Source of the DNA: Paraburkholderia phenoliruptrix
Lineage (GTDB): Bacteria > Pseudomonadota > Gammaproteobacteria > Burkholderiales > Burkholderiaceae
Assembly: GCF_902859825.1 (NCBI RefSeq)
Contig: NZ_CADIKB010000031.1
Span: 18,398-82,397, forward strand
DNA: 64,000 bases
Reading direction: 5' to 3'
The stretch's first letter is position 1. The number at the start of each line of letters is the position of its first letter. Position numbers and translations under genes: made by a program. Shown here in pieces: positions 9,432 through 18,318 of the stretch. A model generated the notes under the pieces. It searched no databases and was not told where the DNA came from. It was given only the letters and a program-made list of their open reading frames with translations.

Positions 9432-10367
9432 ATGCAAGAACCCGGTGATCCGTTCGGCGGCAACCACACGTCCGAACTCGCGCGGCGCGACGGAGTGCGG
9501 CCGAGGACTGTGGTCGTGGAAACCTTGCCCACACCGGCGCGGCTCTATGCACGCGCGCTGTCGGGCATCGTCAAGCGCGGACGTCCGGCGCAGCTGCCCG
9601 CCTTGCGTCTCGTGCGCCCCGCTGTCGCGCTCGATCCCGGGCCGGCGTGGCGCTATGCCCGCGTGTGCGGCTTCATCCCCGAGCACGGCGTGCCGCTCAC
9701 GTATCCGCATGTGCTCGCGTTTCCGCTGCATCTGCTGATGCTGACGGATCCGGCGTTTCCCTGGCCCGCGGTCGGCCTGCTGCATCTTGCCAATCATGTA
9801 CATCTGCGCCGGCCGCTCGCCTACAAGGACCTGCTGCGCGTCGAAGTGGAGTTCGGCGCGCTGCTGCGCCACGACAAGGGCCAGGCGTTCCTGCTGCACA
9901 CGCGCATCTACCGGCGGGGAGAAGCCGTGTGGGACGGCGACAGCGTCTACCTGAAGCGCGGCGTGCCGGCCGGCGGCGGCCCGCTCGATCCGCTGCAGGT
10001 GGACACCGCCGCGTTGCAACGCGTCGCGCGCTGGCAACTCGCGCCGCAGCTCGGCCGCGACTACGCGAGCGTTTCCGGCGACTACAACCCGATTCATCTG
10101 AGCGCGCTGCCGGCGAAGGCATTCGGCTTTCCGCGAGCGATCGCGCACGGCATGTGGACGCTCGCGCGCGCGGCCTCCTCGTTGCAGCCGCCCAAGCCGC
10201 TTGCCGAAGCGACGCTTGCCGCCGAATTCAAGCTGCCGATGCTGCTGCCGGGCGAAGCGTCGCTGTGGAGCGCGTCGTCGTCGCTGATCGAACGCGATAT
10301 CGAGGTGCGCGACATCGCCGGAGAAAAGCCGCATTTGCGCGCCCGCATGCAATGGAGACTGCAATGA
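9432..10367 (+). CDS. MaoC-family hot-dog dehydratase / (R)-enoyl-CoA hydratase
   Basis: 311 residues, starting 2 bp after the reductase stop with GGAGCC upstream. The C-terminal hot-dog domain has the hydratase motif SGDYNPIH (Asp217, His222) followed by the AHGMW segment (His239), the Asp/His pair of (R)-specific enoyl-CoA hydratases. The N-terminal half is a second, degenerate hot-dog lobe, as in other double-lobed MaoC hydratases. It would hydrate trans-2-enoyl-CoA to (R)-3-hydroxyacyl-CoA, which matches the FabG4-like enzyme encoded immediately before it. Tight spacing indicates co-translation. Role in beta-oxidation is inferred from the operon. Confidence 0.88.
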   Translation: MQEPGDPFGGNHTSELARRDGVRPRTVVVETLPTPARLYARALSGIVKRGRPAQLPALRLVRPAVALDPGPAWRYARVCGFIPEHGVPLTYPHVLAFPLHLLMLTDPAFPWPAVGLLHLANHVHLRRPLAYKDLLRVEVEFGALLRHDKGQAFLLHTRIYRRGEAVWDGDSVYLKRGVPAGGGPLDPLQVDTAALQRVARWQLAPQLGRDYASVSGDYNPIHLSALPAKAFGFPRAIAHGMWTLARAASSLQPPKPLAEATLAAEFKLPMLLPGEASLWSASSSLIERDIEVRDIAGEKPHLRARMQWRLQ

Positions 10368-10444
10368 CACGCGCCTGCGTGAGACGCGGGCGCGGCAGCC
10401 GCGCTCGCCGTGTCGATCCGCCGTGCTGATCCGGCACGCGACAC

Positions 10445-10500
10445 ACGCTCAGGAACAAACGATCAGGCACACACGATCAGGAACACGCAATCAGGCAAAA
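10445..10500 (+). repeat. Four imperfect 14-bp tandem repeats before the thiolase gene
   Basis: Units start at 10445, 10459, 10473 and 10487, each built around ATCAGGMACAC (first unit CTCAGGAACAA). The array ends just before the thiolase Shine-Dalgarno (AAAGGAG), so it lies in the MaoC-thiolase spacer. Function unknown. Confidence 0.75.
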
Positions 10501-10518
10501 AATGCAAAGGAGCCACGC

Positions 10519-11820
10519 ATGCCTCACCCGCTGCCACCCGTGCGCCGCGTCGCGATTCTCGGCGGCAACCGGATTCCGTTCGCCCGCTCGAACACGGCCT
10601 ATGCGACCGCGTCGAATCAGGACATGCTGACTTTTACGCTGCAAGGGCTGATCGACCGCTATGAGCTGCACGGCGAACGCCTCGGCGAAGTGGCGGCGGG
10701 CGCGGTCATCAAGCATTCGCACGACTTCAATCTGACGCGCGAATCCGTGCTGTCCACCACATTGGCGAAGGAAACACCCGCGTACGATGTGCAACAGGCC
10801 TGCGGCACCGGCCTCGAAGCGACGATACTCGTCGCCAACAAGATTGCGTTGGGACAGATCGACGTGGGCATCGCGGGCGGTATGGATACGACATCGGATG
10901 CGCCTATCGGCGTGAACGAAAACATGCGCAAGATTCTGCTCGAAGCGAATCGCGGCAGGAGTGCGGGCCAGCGCGTCGGCGCGCTCGCGAAGCTGCGGCC
11001 CGGCATGTTCTTCAAGCCGCTGTTGCCGCGCAACGGCGAGCCGCGCACCGGTCTTTCGATGGGCGAGCACTGCGAGCTGATGGCGAAACGCTGGAACATT
11101 TCGCGCGAAGCCCAGGACGTGCTCGCCTACGACAGCCACCGCAAGCTCGGCCAAGCGTATGCGCGCGGCTTTCTCAACGATCTGATGACGCCGTACCGCG
11201 GCCTCGCGCGCGACAACAATCTGCGCGCCGACCTGACGCTCGACAAGCTCGCCTCGCTCAAGCCCGCCTTCGACCGCGACGCCGGCACGCTGACCGCCGG
11301 CAATTCCACGCCGCTCACCGACGGCGCGTCCGCCGTGCTGCTCGCGAGCGAAGACTGGGCCGCGCGCCGCGGCTTGCCGGTGCTCGCGTACCTGAGCTGG
11401 TCGGAAACCGCGGCCGTCGACTTCTTCGACAAGAAAGAAGGCCTCTTGATGGCGCCGGCCTACGCGGTGGCGCGCATGCTCGCGCGAGCGGGACTGACGT
11501 TGCAGGAATTCGATTTCTACGAGATCCACGAAGCGTTCGCGGCGCAGGTGTTGTGCACGCTCGCTGCCTGGCAGGACGACGAATATTGCCGCACGCAGTT
11601 GGGCCTCGACGCCCCGCTCGGCGCGATCGACCGCGCGAAACTCAACGTGAACGGCGGCTCGCTCGCGACGGGCCATCCGTTCGCCGCGACGGGCGCACGC
11701 ATCGTCGCCGGTCTCGCGAAGCTGCTTGCGCAGCTCGACGCACCGGCGGGCAGCGCGCGCGGACTGATTTCGATTTGCGCGGCGGGCGGCCAGGGCGTGG
11801 TGGCGATTCTGGAGCGCTGA
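10519..11820 (+). CDS. fadI: Acetyl-CoA acyltransferase (FadI-type thiolase)
   Basis: 433 residues, close to E. coli FadI (436) and longer than FadA. The start at the ATG after AAAGGAG is preferred over an upstream in-frame ATG that lies in a repeat array. Catalytic residues are present: nucleophile Cys95 in QQACGTGLEA, His386 in ATGHPFAATG and Cys420 in CAAGGQG. The NVNGGSLATGHP signature is typical of thiolase II. It cleaves 3-ketoacyl-CoA to acetyl-CoA and a shortened acyl-CoA. It follows fadE, the reductase and the MaoC hydratase and precedes the acyl-CoA ligase. No FadJ-type multifunctional partner is encoded beside it, which is unusual for FadI. Confidence 0.9.
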   Translation: MPHPLPPVRRVAILGGNRIPFARSNTAYATASNQDMLTFTLQGLIDRYELHGERLGEVAAGAVIKHSHDFNLTRESVLSTTLAKETPAYDVQQACGTGLEATILVANKIALGQIDVGIAGGMDTTSDAPIGVNENMRKILLEANRGRSAGQRVGALAKLRPGMFFKPLLPRNGEPRTGLSMGEHCELMAKRWNISREAQDVLAYDSHRKLGQAYARGFLNDLMTPYRGLARDNNLRADLTLDKLASLKPAFDRDAGTLTAGNSTPLTDGASAVLLASEDWAARRGLPVLAYLSWSETAAVDFFDKKEGLLMAPAYAVARMLARAGLTLQEFDFYEIHEAFAAQVLCTLAAWQDDEYCRTQLGLDAPLGAIDRAKLNVNGGSLATGHPFAATGARIVAGLAKLLAQLDAPAGSARGLISICAAGGQGVVAILER

Positions 11821-11889
11821 CCGCCATCCCGCTTGCGCACGCTCAGCCCCTATACGAACACAGGAAGCCCAGGCTTCAGGAGACGACCG

Positions 11890-13698
11890 ATGACCGAGCC
11901 CACTCAAGCCCCGCCCTCGCCCGCCGCTGCGAATCAGGCCGGCGCGCGCGCCGACGATCTCGCGCAGACAGCGCACAAAACGCTGCGCGCGCCGAACACC
12001 GACGGCATCTGGTACGCGTCGTATCCGGCCGGCGTGCCGCATGAAATCGACGTCGGCCAATACGAGTCGATCGTCCAGTTCTTCGACGAATGCATCGCGC
12101 GCTTCCGCGAGCGCGTCGCCTACGTGAGCGTCGGCGAGAGCATGACTTACGGCGAACTCGGCCGCAAGGCGAGCGCGTTCGCTGCGTATTTGCAGAGTAT
12201 CGGCGTGGCGCCCGGCGAGCGCGTCGCGATCATGCTGCCCAATACGTTCCAGTATCCGGTGTCGCTCTTCGGCGTGCTGAAAGCGGGCGCGGTGGTGGTC
12301 AATGTCAATCCGCTTTATACGGTGCGCGAGCTCGCGCATCAGTTGAAGGACAGCGGTGCGCAAACCATCGTCGTGTTCGAGAACTTCGCGAAGACGGTAC
12401 AGGACGCGCTGCCGGGCACAAAAGTGCAGAACGTGATCGTGACGGGGCTCGGCGACCTGCTCGGCGACGGCCTGAATGTGAAGGGACGTCTGCTGAACTT
12501 CATGCTGCGTCACGTGAAGAAGATGGTGCCCGCCTACGATCTGCCGCAAGCGGTGCCGCTCCTGAAGGCGCTTGCCGTCGGTTATACGCGGCCCGTCGCG
12601 CCGGTGCGGCTGACGCATCACGACATTGCATTTCTTCAGTACACCGGAGGAACCACGGGCGTCGCGAAAGGTGCCATGCTCACGCATCGCAACATCATCG
12701 CGAATCTGCTGCAAGCCAAGGCGTGGTCGGAAGGACAACTAAGTGGTGAGATAGAAACGGTGCTCACGCCGCTGCCGCTCTATCACATCTATTCGCTCAC
12801 GGTGAATGCGCTCATTTTCATGGGACTCGGCGGGCGCAACATCCTGATCGCGAATCCGCGCGACATGAAGCGCGTGATGATGATCATCCGCCATGAGAAG
12901 TTCACCGGCATGACGGCGGTCAACACGCTCTACAACGCGTTTCTGGAAAACGAGGAGTTCTGCAAACGCGATTTCTCCGACCTCAAACTCGCGATGGCGG
13001 GCGGCATGGCGACGCAAAGGTCGGTGGCCGAGCGCTTCAAGGCGGTAACCGGCAAACCGATTATCGAAGGCTATGGTTTGACCGAATGCTCGCCGATCGT
13101 GTCGATGAATCCCGTCGACATTTCGAACCTGCGCGACTTCGAAGGCTCGATCGGTTTGCCCGCGCCATCCACGCAGGTGCGCTTTCGCAAGGACGACGGC
13201 AGTTGGGCCGACATTGGCGAGGCGGGCGAGCTGTGCGTGAAAGGGCCGCAAGTCATGAAAGGCTATTGGAACCGCCCGGACGAAACCGCCAAGGTGATCG
13301 ACGACGAAGGCTGGCTTGCAACCGGCGACATCGGCGTGATGGATTCGCGCGGCTTCATTCGTCTCATCGACCGCAAGAAGGACATGATTCTCGTGTCGGG
13401 CTTCAACGTGTATCCGAACGAGATCGAGGACGTGATCGCGGCGCATCCCGACGTGCGCGAAGTCGCTGCAATCGGTGTGCCCGACGAAGCCCAGGGCGAG
13501 CGCGTGAAAGTGTTTGTCGTGAAGCGCAATCCGTCGCTGACCGCCGAGCAGGTGATCGCGCATTGCCGCAAGAACCTGACAGGCTACAAGATTCCGAAAG
13601 TGGTCGAATTCCGCGACGAGCTACCGCAAACCAACGTCGGCAAGATTCTGCGCCGCGCGCTGCGCGACGAGGAACTCGCGAAGCAAAAGTCTGCCTGA
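11890..13698 (+). CDS. fadD: Long-chain fatty acid-CoA ligase
   Basis: 602 residues, starting at the ATG after AGGAGACGACCG. The ANL superfamily phosphate loop YTGGTTGVAKGAMLTHRN begins at about residue 251, and the A5 motif GYGLTECSP and the hinge DRKKDMILVSGFNVYPNEIE are clear. The C-terminal Lys for adenylation lies in NVGKILRR. It activates fatty acids to acyl-CoA with ATP at the membrane, feeding the pathway encoded upstream. It is the last enzyme gene of the operon and is followed after 49 bp by a DUF1571 gene. The N-terminal ~35 residues are an Ala/Pro-rich leader. Confidence 0.93.
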   Translation: MTEPTQAPPSPAAANQAGARADDLAQTAHKTLRAPNTDGIWYASYPAGVPHEIDVGQYESIVQFFDECIARFRERVAYVSVGESMTYGELGRKASAFAAYLQSIGVAPGERVAIMLPNTFQYPVSLFGVLKAGAVVVNVNPLYTVRELAHQLKDSGAQTIVVFENFAKTVQDALPGTKVQNVIVTGLGDLLGDGLNVKGRLLNFMLRHVKKMVPAYDLPQAVPLLKALAVGYTRPVAPVRLTHHDIAFLQYTGGTTGVAKGAMLTHRNIIANLLQAKAWSEGQLSGEIETVLTPLPLYHIYSLTVNALIFMGLGGRNILIANPRDMKRVMMIIRHEKFTGMTAVNTLYNAFLENEEFCKRDFSDLKLAMAGGMATQRSVAERFKAVTGKPIIEGYGLTECSPIVSMNPVDISNLRDFEGSIGLPAPSTQVRFRKDDGSWADIGEAGELCVKGPQVMKGYWNRPDETAKVIDDEGWLATGDIGVMDSRGFIRLIDRKKDMILVSGFNVYPNEIEDVIAAHPDVREVAAIGVPDEAQGERVKVFVVKRNPSLTAEQVIAHCRKNLTGYKIPKVVEFRDELPQTNVGKILRRALRDEELAKQKSA

Positions 13699-13747
13699 CA
13701 GACAAGGCGCTTGCATGGGGTCTTGCGCCACCCCTCGGGAGAATTCG

Positions 13748-14770
13748 ATGACGCATTGGCTGTTCGCACGCCTGTCCCGGTTTCGCTCGGTGCGTCCCGA
13801 CGCGAAAGCCGCCGCCGGTGCCGCCGCGGGTAGATCCGCGAATCGCGGACGCAGGCTCCGGCCCGACGTGGCGCGGATCGGCGCGCTCATCGCGTGTGCG
13901 GCGCTCGGTGTCGCGAGTTCGCCCGTGTTCGCGCAAAACGACGACAAGCCGCCGCCGCTCGAAGCAGCAAGCGCGGTCAAGCCGCCATCCACGCCGGCCT
14001 CGCAGGTCGGCAAGCTGACGCTCGATCAGCAGGTGAAATGGCTGCGCGCCGCGCAGCAAAGCGGCGCACTCGAAGCGCTCGACGACGCGCAACTGGTCGC
14101 GCTTTTCAAGTCGCTCGATCCGCTCGCGCTGCCGCGCTATATCAAGGAAGGCCCGAACGGCTATGCGTCGTATGAGTTCACGATGTCGCGCGCCGAACGC
14201 ATTCGCGGCCAGTGGCCCGACAAGCCCGATCACATGCTGGTGCGCGTCGCGCACGACCCGCTGCGCATCTACGCAAAATGGCTGCCGGACGGCGCGCACG
14301 CGGGCCAGGAGATCATCTACGACGAGTCCAAACGCACCGACGAAATGTACGGCCACCTCGGCGGCATCATGAACGTCATGCCGCTCTGGACGTCGCTGAA
14401 CGGCGCCCTTGCCCGCTCGCAGTCGAACCACCAGGTGCGCGATCTCGGCACCGAATATATCGCCCGGCAGTATCTCGAAGAGGGCAAGAAATATATCGAG
14501 GCCGGTTTGCCGCGCTCGACGCAGATCGAAGTGAAGACCATCGACGGCGTGCGCGTGCTTGCATTGACCTTCGAGACGCCGACCGGCCAGCCGCAGTTCT
14601 ACGCGAAGAAGGAAACGCTCGGGCTCGATTTGCGGCACCCGTATTTCCGCACCGTCGAGTCTTACGACAACGAAGGCCGCATCTTCGAGAGGATCGTCTT
14701 CGAAACGATTACGCCGAAAACCTTCGACGAATCGACGTTCGACCCGAAAAACAAGGCCTATAAGTTCTAA
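13748..14770 (+). CDS. DUF1571 exported protein
   Basis: 340 residues, start at ATG after CGGGAGAATTCG. A basic leader and hydrophobic segment (about residues 38-58, IGALIACAALGVASSPVFAQ) end in an AQ signal-peptidase-like site, so export to the periplasm is likely. The mature part has the DUF1571 pattern: MSRAERIRGQWPD, a lipocalin/LolA-like beta-rich region (HMLVRVAHDPLRIYAKWLPD), and FVFETITPKTFDESTFDP near the end. The function of DUF1571 is not established. It ends the fatty-acid operon and overlaps by 4 bp the end of the convergent small Tat protein gene. Confidence 0.8.
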   Translation: MTHWLFARLSRFRSVRPDAKAAAGAAAGRSANRGRRLRPDVARIGALIACAALGVASSPVFAQNDDKPPPLEAASAVKPPSTPASQVGKLTLDQQVKWLRAAQQSGALEALDDAQLVALFKSLDPLALPRYIKEGPNGYASYEFTMSRAERIRGQWPDKPDHMLVRVAHDPLRIYAKWLPDGAHAGQEIIYDESKRTDEMYGHLGGIMNVMPLWTSLNGALARSQSNHQVRDLGTEYIARQYLEEGKKYIEAGLPRSTQIEVKTIDGVRVLALTFETPTGQPQFYAKKETLGLDLRHPYFRTVESYDNEGRIFERIVFETITPKTFDESTFDPKNKAYKF

Positions 14771-15186
14771 CGCGGGGCCAGCACGAAGCTCACCTGAGCC
14801 GACTGTGCGTCCTGTTCGTGGCTGTGCTCAAGCCGATGCGTTGCGCGAGTGGCGAGTTCTTTCAGCACGAAGTAGTCCGACGCGCGCGTGACGCCTATCA
14901 GCCACGGCGTCGTGCCGGCATCGGCGGATTCGCTCAGCAGCGGTAGGAGCCTCAGGTGCCACAGCAGGCCGATGTCGCCGCCGGTTTCGAAAACGGGCAG
15001 GTTCATCGCCGTGGTGTAGCGGGCGAATGCGGCGCTTGCGGCGCTCGCGGGCAAGCTCGAATCGGCAATCGCGAACGTGCCGCCGCGCGCCGCGGCGTGC
15101 GCGAGCCCAGCCCACGGCAAGGCCCACGCCGAGCCCGCCGGGGTGGAAAGCCATGCACTCGTCATCATGAAAGTGCGCCGGTCCAT
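14767..15186 (-). CDS. Small exported protein with a Tat-like leader
   Basis: 139 residues, preceded by GGAGAACCACC. The N-terminus MDRRTFMMTSAWL resembles a twin-arginine leader (RRTFM), with a hydrophobic stretch up to AHAAARGG. The remaining ~100 residues (TTPWLIGVTRASDYFVLKEL near the C-terminus) match no family I recognise. It lies 54 bp downstream of a VAO-type flavoprotein gene on the same strand and probably shares its transcript. A role as an accessory or partner of that flavoprotein is possible but unproven. Confidence 0.7.
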   Translation of the reverse strand: MDRRTFMMTSAWLSTPAGSAWALPWAGLAHAAARGGTFAIADSSLPASAASAAFARYTTAMNLPVFETGGDIGLLWHLRLLPLLSESADAGTTPWLIGVTRASDYFVLKELATRATHRLEHSHEQDAQSAQVSFVLAPR

Positions 15187-15240
15187 GGTGGTTCTCCGCT
15201 GACCTCATGCGTGCCCCGTTGCGCTCACGCGATCGCGCGA

Positions 15241-16818
15241 TCACGTATAACCGCGACGATCGCGCCACGCCGCCGGCCAGATGCCCTGCTTGCCCGGCGC
15301 GAGAATACCGTTAGGGTCGAGCGCGTCCTTGATTGTTTCCGAGAGCCGCAGCAACGCGCCGTCGTTGAAACTGTATTGCGCAGCGGCAAAGTCCATGTAC
15401 GCGAGGTGCGCGCGGTATTCGCCGTAGCCGGCCGCGCGCGCGTCGCTCATCAGCGAGCGCAGCAGCGCGCCCGCCTGCTCGACCTGACCTGCGTCGTCGC
15501 GATCGAAAATCGCCGCGAAGATGTGGTGCAGATGACGCACGCCGGCAGTAAAGCCGCCGTAGTAATCGAAGCCATATTCCGCCGCGCGCGCCTTGACCAT
15601 GAAGTATTGGCGCAGCGCATCGCGCCCGGTTGCGGGACACACCGGCGTGAAATCCACATGGGCGCCCGCGCCGCCGCGCCAGTCGAGCATGCGAAAAGCG
15701 CTCATCGCCGGGATGCCGGCAAGATTGCGGTCGCCGCCCGCGACGGGCTCTGCGTCGCCTGAATAGCGTCTGGCGGAAAGCCGCGCGTCCTTCACGCGCG
15801 CGAAGGCCCGCTGAACGATCGCATAGCGCGCGTCGATCAGCTCCGGCGTGCCGTACAGCGCGAAATGCAGATTCCAGCGGCCCACGTTCAGCTTGTCGAG
15901 CATCGCGGCCACCGCGTTTCCGGGCATCGCGCCCGGACCGTCGTACCACTCGCGGCGCGCCGACAGCCCGGCTGCGCGCCGCAAGCCGCCTTCGATCACC
16001 GCCTGATTGCGGATCGTTTCGTCAAGACGCAACGGCCGCAGTATCTCGACGATCGCTTCCAGATCCGTTTCATGGCGAAACTGGATTTCGCCGAGCAGAT
16101 ACGCGGGCGGCGCCGGCATCAGCCACACGCCGAGTTGGGTGACGACGCCGTAGTTGGACTGCATGAACATCGCGTCGAACGACGGTCCGTAGCCCGGCTG
16201 GTAGAGCTGCCACGCGGTGCTGGTGTCGATCGCGCCCATGCCGGTGCGCAGCACGTCGCCGTTGGCGAGCACCACTTCCATCCCGCATTGCGTGGCCGCA
16301 TGATCGCCGTACGGCGTATAGCCGAAGCCGCGCTCGAGCGTATTGCCGACCACGCTGCCCCAGCCCGCCGCCGGCGGATCGACCCACAGCCGGTAGCCGC
16401 GCTCCCTCAGATGCGCGTGCAGATCGAAGTAGCTGACGCCCGGCTCGACTAGCGCATAGGCGAGCGTCTCGTTCACTTCGAGGATGCGGTTCATCCGTTG
16501 CAGATCCAGCACGACGGAGCCCGTCAGACGGGGCGCCGCGCCGCCGTATGCGAAGTTGCGCCCGGTGGAGACGGTCCACAACGGAATGCGATAGTGATTG
16601 GCCACGCGCAGAATGGCGCGAATTTCTTCGACGGATGCGGGCAGCAGCGCGGCACTCGCCGCAAACGCCGCGCGCTCGCCGGGCGCGAACGGGTCGAGAT
16701 AGGCCGAGCGTCCGGCCGCCGAATCGACCACATGCTGCTCGCCGACGATCGCCCGCCACGCGGCCAGCGCCGCGTCGAACTGCGCGGCGGAAAGCTTCGG
16801 CGGCAACTGGCGGCTCAA
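15241..16818 (-). CDS. FAD-linked oxidase of the vanillyl-alcohol oxidase / 4-cresol dehydrogenase family
   Basis: 525 residues from a TTG start preceded by GCGGAGGACACGCCC. The longer ATG frame would run back into the anti-sigma gene and adds a basic, low-complexity leader. The length matches p-cresol methylhydroxylase flavoprotein (about 520). The FAD-binding PCMH fold is visible: VEEIRAILRVANHYRIPLW, then STGRNFAYGGAAPR, and VEPGVSYFDLHAHLRERGY. The mid segment WGSVVGNTLERGFGYTPYGDH and the ending DPNGILAPGKQGIWP are family hallmarks. It should oxidise a para-substituted phenol. No cytochrome subunit gene is adjacent, so it may be an oxidase or use a distant acceptor. It sits in an ECF sigma operon. 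Confidence 0.88.
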   Translation of the reverse strand: MSRQLPPKLSAAQFDAALAAWRAIVGEQHVVDSAAGRSAYLDPFAPGERAAFAASAALLPASVEEIRAILRVANHYRIPLWTVSTGRNFAYGGAAPRLTGSVVLDLQRMNRILEVNETLAYALVEPGVSYFDLHAHLRERGYRLWVDPPAAGWGSVVGNTLERGFGYTPYGDHAATQCGMEVVLANGDVLRTGMGAIDTSTAWQLYQPGYGPSFDAMFMQSNYGVVTQLGVWLMPAPPAYLLGEIQFRHETDLEAIVEILRPLRLDETIRNQAVIEGGLRRAAGLSARREWYDGPGAMPGNAVAAMLDKLNVGRWNLHFALYGTPELIDARYAIVQRAFARVKDARLSARRYSGDAEPVAGGDRNLAGIPAMSAFRMLDWRGGAGAHVDFTPVCPATGRDALRQYFMVKARAAEYGFDYYGGFTAGVRHLHHIFAAIFDRDDAGQVEQAGALLRSLMSDARAAGYGEYRAHLAYMDFAAAQYSFNDGALLRLSETIKDALDPNGILAPGKQGIWPAAWRDRRGYT

Positions 16819-16888
16819 GGGCGTGTCCTCCGCGGCGTGCGCGGCTCTTCCGGGCGCGTGGCGATTACCACTCTGGCCACTATTCCCA

Positions 16889-17755
16889 CTATTGCCACGC
16901 TTCCGGCTTGCCGCCGAGCGCGCTGCACACGTCCACGGCGATCGCGCGCAGCTTGCCTTCCGCGATGGGTCCCGACAATGCATAGCCCATGCCGTCGCTG
17001 ATCCAGTAGAAGGTGCGCCGGTTGCCGTCGCGCAGCAGCCGGAAGGCGTTCTCGTCGCGCGCCGTGCCCGTCACGTACAGCGTGAGGCGCGCGCCCGCGC
17101 GGTTCTCGTACATGAATTGCGCAGCGGGCCCCGCGTCGCCGGGCAATAGCCGCCCACCCACCAGCGAGTAACCGTATTCCTGCAACGACGGCACCGAAAG
17201 CGGCCGGTTCAGCCGCCTGGAGAGCCAGTTGATCAGATGCTCTTCCTCGCTCGCCGCCACTTCCACGGGATGCCGCCGCTCCGGCGTGTAGACCGCATAC
17301 GCAATGTCGGCGCGCTCGGCGAAACTCGGGGCGCGTGCGCCCAGGCCGTTCCATGCGCCGCCGGTCAGGCGCGGCGCGAGCGGGCCGAGCGCGAACGCGA
17401 GCCCGGCGCCCAGAGCGAGCCAGCACGCGGCGACTCCGACATGCCGCCACCACGGCGTGCGCGGACGCAGCACGATGACGGCGGGGTCGTCGGCGCTCGG
17501 CGATGAGTCGTGGCCAGGAAGCGGCGCGTGGCTCGCGGCAGCGCGCGGCGTATCGGCCTGCGGCGCGCCGCACAACACACGCAGCGCGGCTTTTTGCGCG
17601 CGCCAGGCGGCCACCCGCGCGGCGGCTTGCGGATGCTCTGCGAGCAGCGCGGCAATGCGCTCGCGCTCGCCGGGGGACACCTCGTCGTCGACGAACGCCG
17701 ACAGCGCTCGCAGATCCACCCCGTCGGGCAAGCTGGCATCGTGGTCGTTATTCAT
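16889..17755 (-). CDS. Membrane anti-sigma factor
   Basis: 288 residues overlapping the sigma gene by ATGA, a sign of translational coupling. The cytosolic N-terminus (DLRALSAFVDDEVSPGERER) has the pattern of anti-sigma domains but no HxxxCxxC zinc motif. One transmembrane helix lies at about residues 103-125 (WWRHVGVAACWLALGAGLAF). The periplasmic C-terminal domain of ~160 residues (ADIAYAVYTPERRHPVEVAA, LINWLSRRLNRPL, YSLVGGRLLPG) resembles that of other proteobacterial transmembrane regulators. It should hold the ECF sigma factor at the membrane until an envelope signal arrives. The signal is unknown. Confidence 0.85.
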   Translation of the reverse strand: MNNDHDASLPDGVDLRALSAFVDDEVSPGERERIAALLAEHPQAAARVAAWRAQKAALRVLCGAPQADTPRAAASHAPLPGHDSSPSADDPAVIVLRPRTPWWRHVGVAACWLALGAGLAFALGPLAPRLTGGAWNGLGARAPSFAERADIAYAVYTPERRHPVEVAASEEEHLINWLSRRLNRPLSVPSLQEYGYSLVGGRLLPGDAGPAAQFMYENRAGARLTLYVTGTARDENAFRLLRDGNRRTFYWISDGMGYALSGPIAEGKLRAIAVDVCSALGGKPEAWQ

Positions 17756-18303
17756 CGCGGATTTCTCACTACTTTCAGCGGCGGCTTGCGCGCCGGCCCT
17801 TGCCTCGCCCCTTCGCCGGTCCCCTCGGCGGGCCCTTCCAGCAACACGCGCAGATGCTCGCGCGCGCGCGACAGACGCGACATCACCGTGCCCACCGGCA
17901 CGCCGAGCGCTTTTGACGTCTCCTGATACGTCAGTTCCTCCACGCAGACGAGCAGCAGCACCTCACGCTGCTCGAGCGGCAGGCAATACAGCGCGCGCTG
18001 CAGATCGCGCAGCACGAGCCCGTCGACCTCGCGTGGCGGCGCCTCGAGATTGCGCCAGGGGGCGCTTTCTTCGTCGACGGCAATCTCGCGGCGGCCGCGC
18101 AATTGATCGATATACAGATGCCGCAGGATGGTGAGCAGCCACGCGCGCAGATTGCTGTTCGGCCGGAACGCCGTCCAGCGCGCGAGCGCGCGCTCCGCCG
18201 TGTCCTGCACGAGGTCGTCGGCCCACGCGCGGTCACCCGTCAGCGCCCGCGCATAGCGGCGCAGCTGCGGGAGCCACGCAATCACTTCGGCTTCGAAGCT
18301 CAC
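17752..18303 (-). CDS. ECF-type RNA polymerase sigma factor
   Basis: 183 residues from a GTG start; an in-frame stop lies just upstream and no other start precedes region 2. Region 2 reads LPQLRRYARALTGDRAWADD followed by LVQDTAERAL and NLRAWLLTILRHLYIDQLR. Region 4 has LPLEQREVLLLVCVEELTYQ and the helix-turn-helix GVPVGTVMSRLSRAREHLR. It directs transcription from its own class of promoters and is paired with the overlapping anti-sigma gene. A small secreted-protein gene precedes it by 15 bp and a flavoprotein and Tat protein follow, making one probable autoregulated unit. No clear Shine-Dalgarno is seen, consistent with coupling to the upstream ORF. Confidence 0.92.
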   Translation of the reverse strand: MSFEAEVIAWLPQLRRYARALTGDRAWADDLVQDTAERALARWTAFRPNSNLRAWLLTILRHLYIDQLRGRREIAVDEESAPWRNLEAPPREVDGLVLRDLQRALYCLPLEQREVLLLVCVEELTYQETSKALGVPVGTVMSRLSRAREHLRVLLEGPAEGTGEGARQGPARKPPLKVVRNPR

Positions 18304-18318
18304 CCGGAGCGCAAACGC

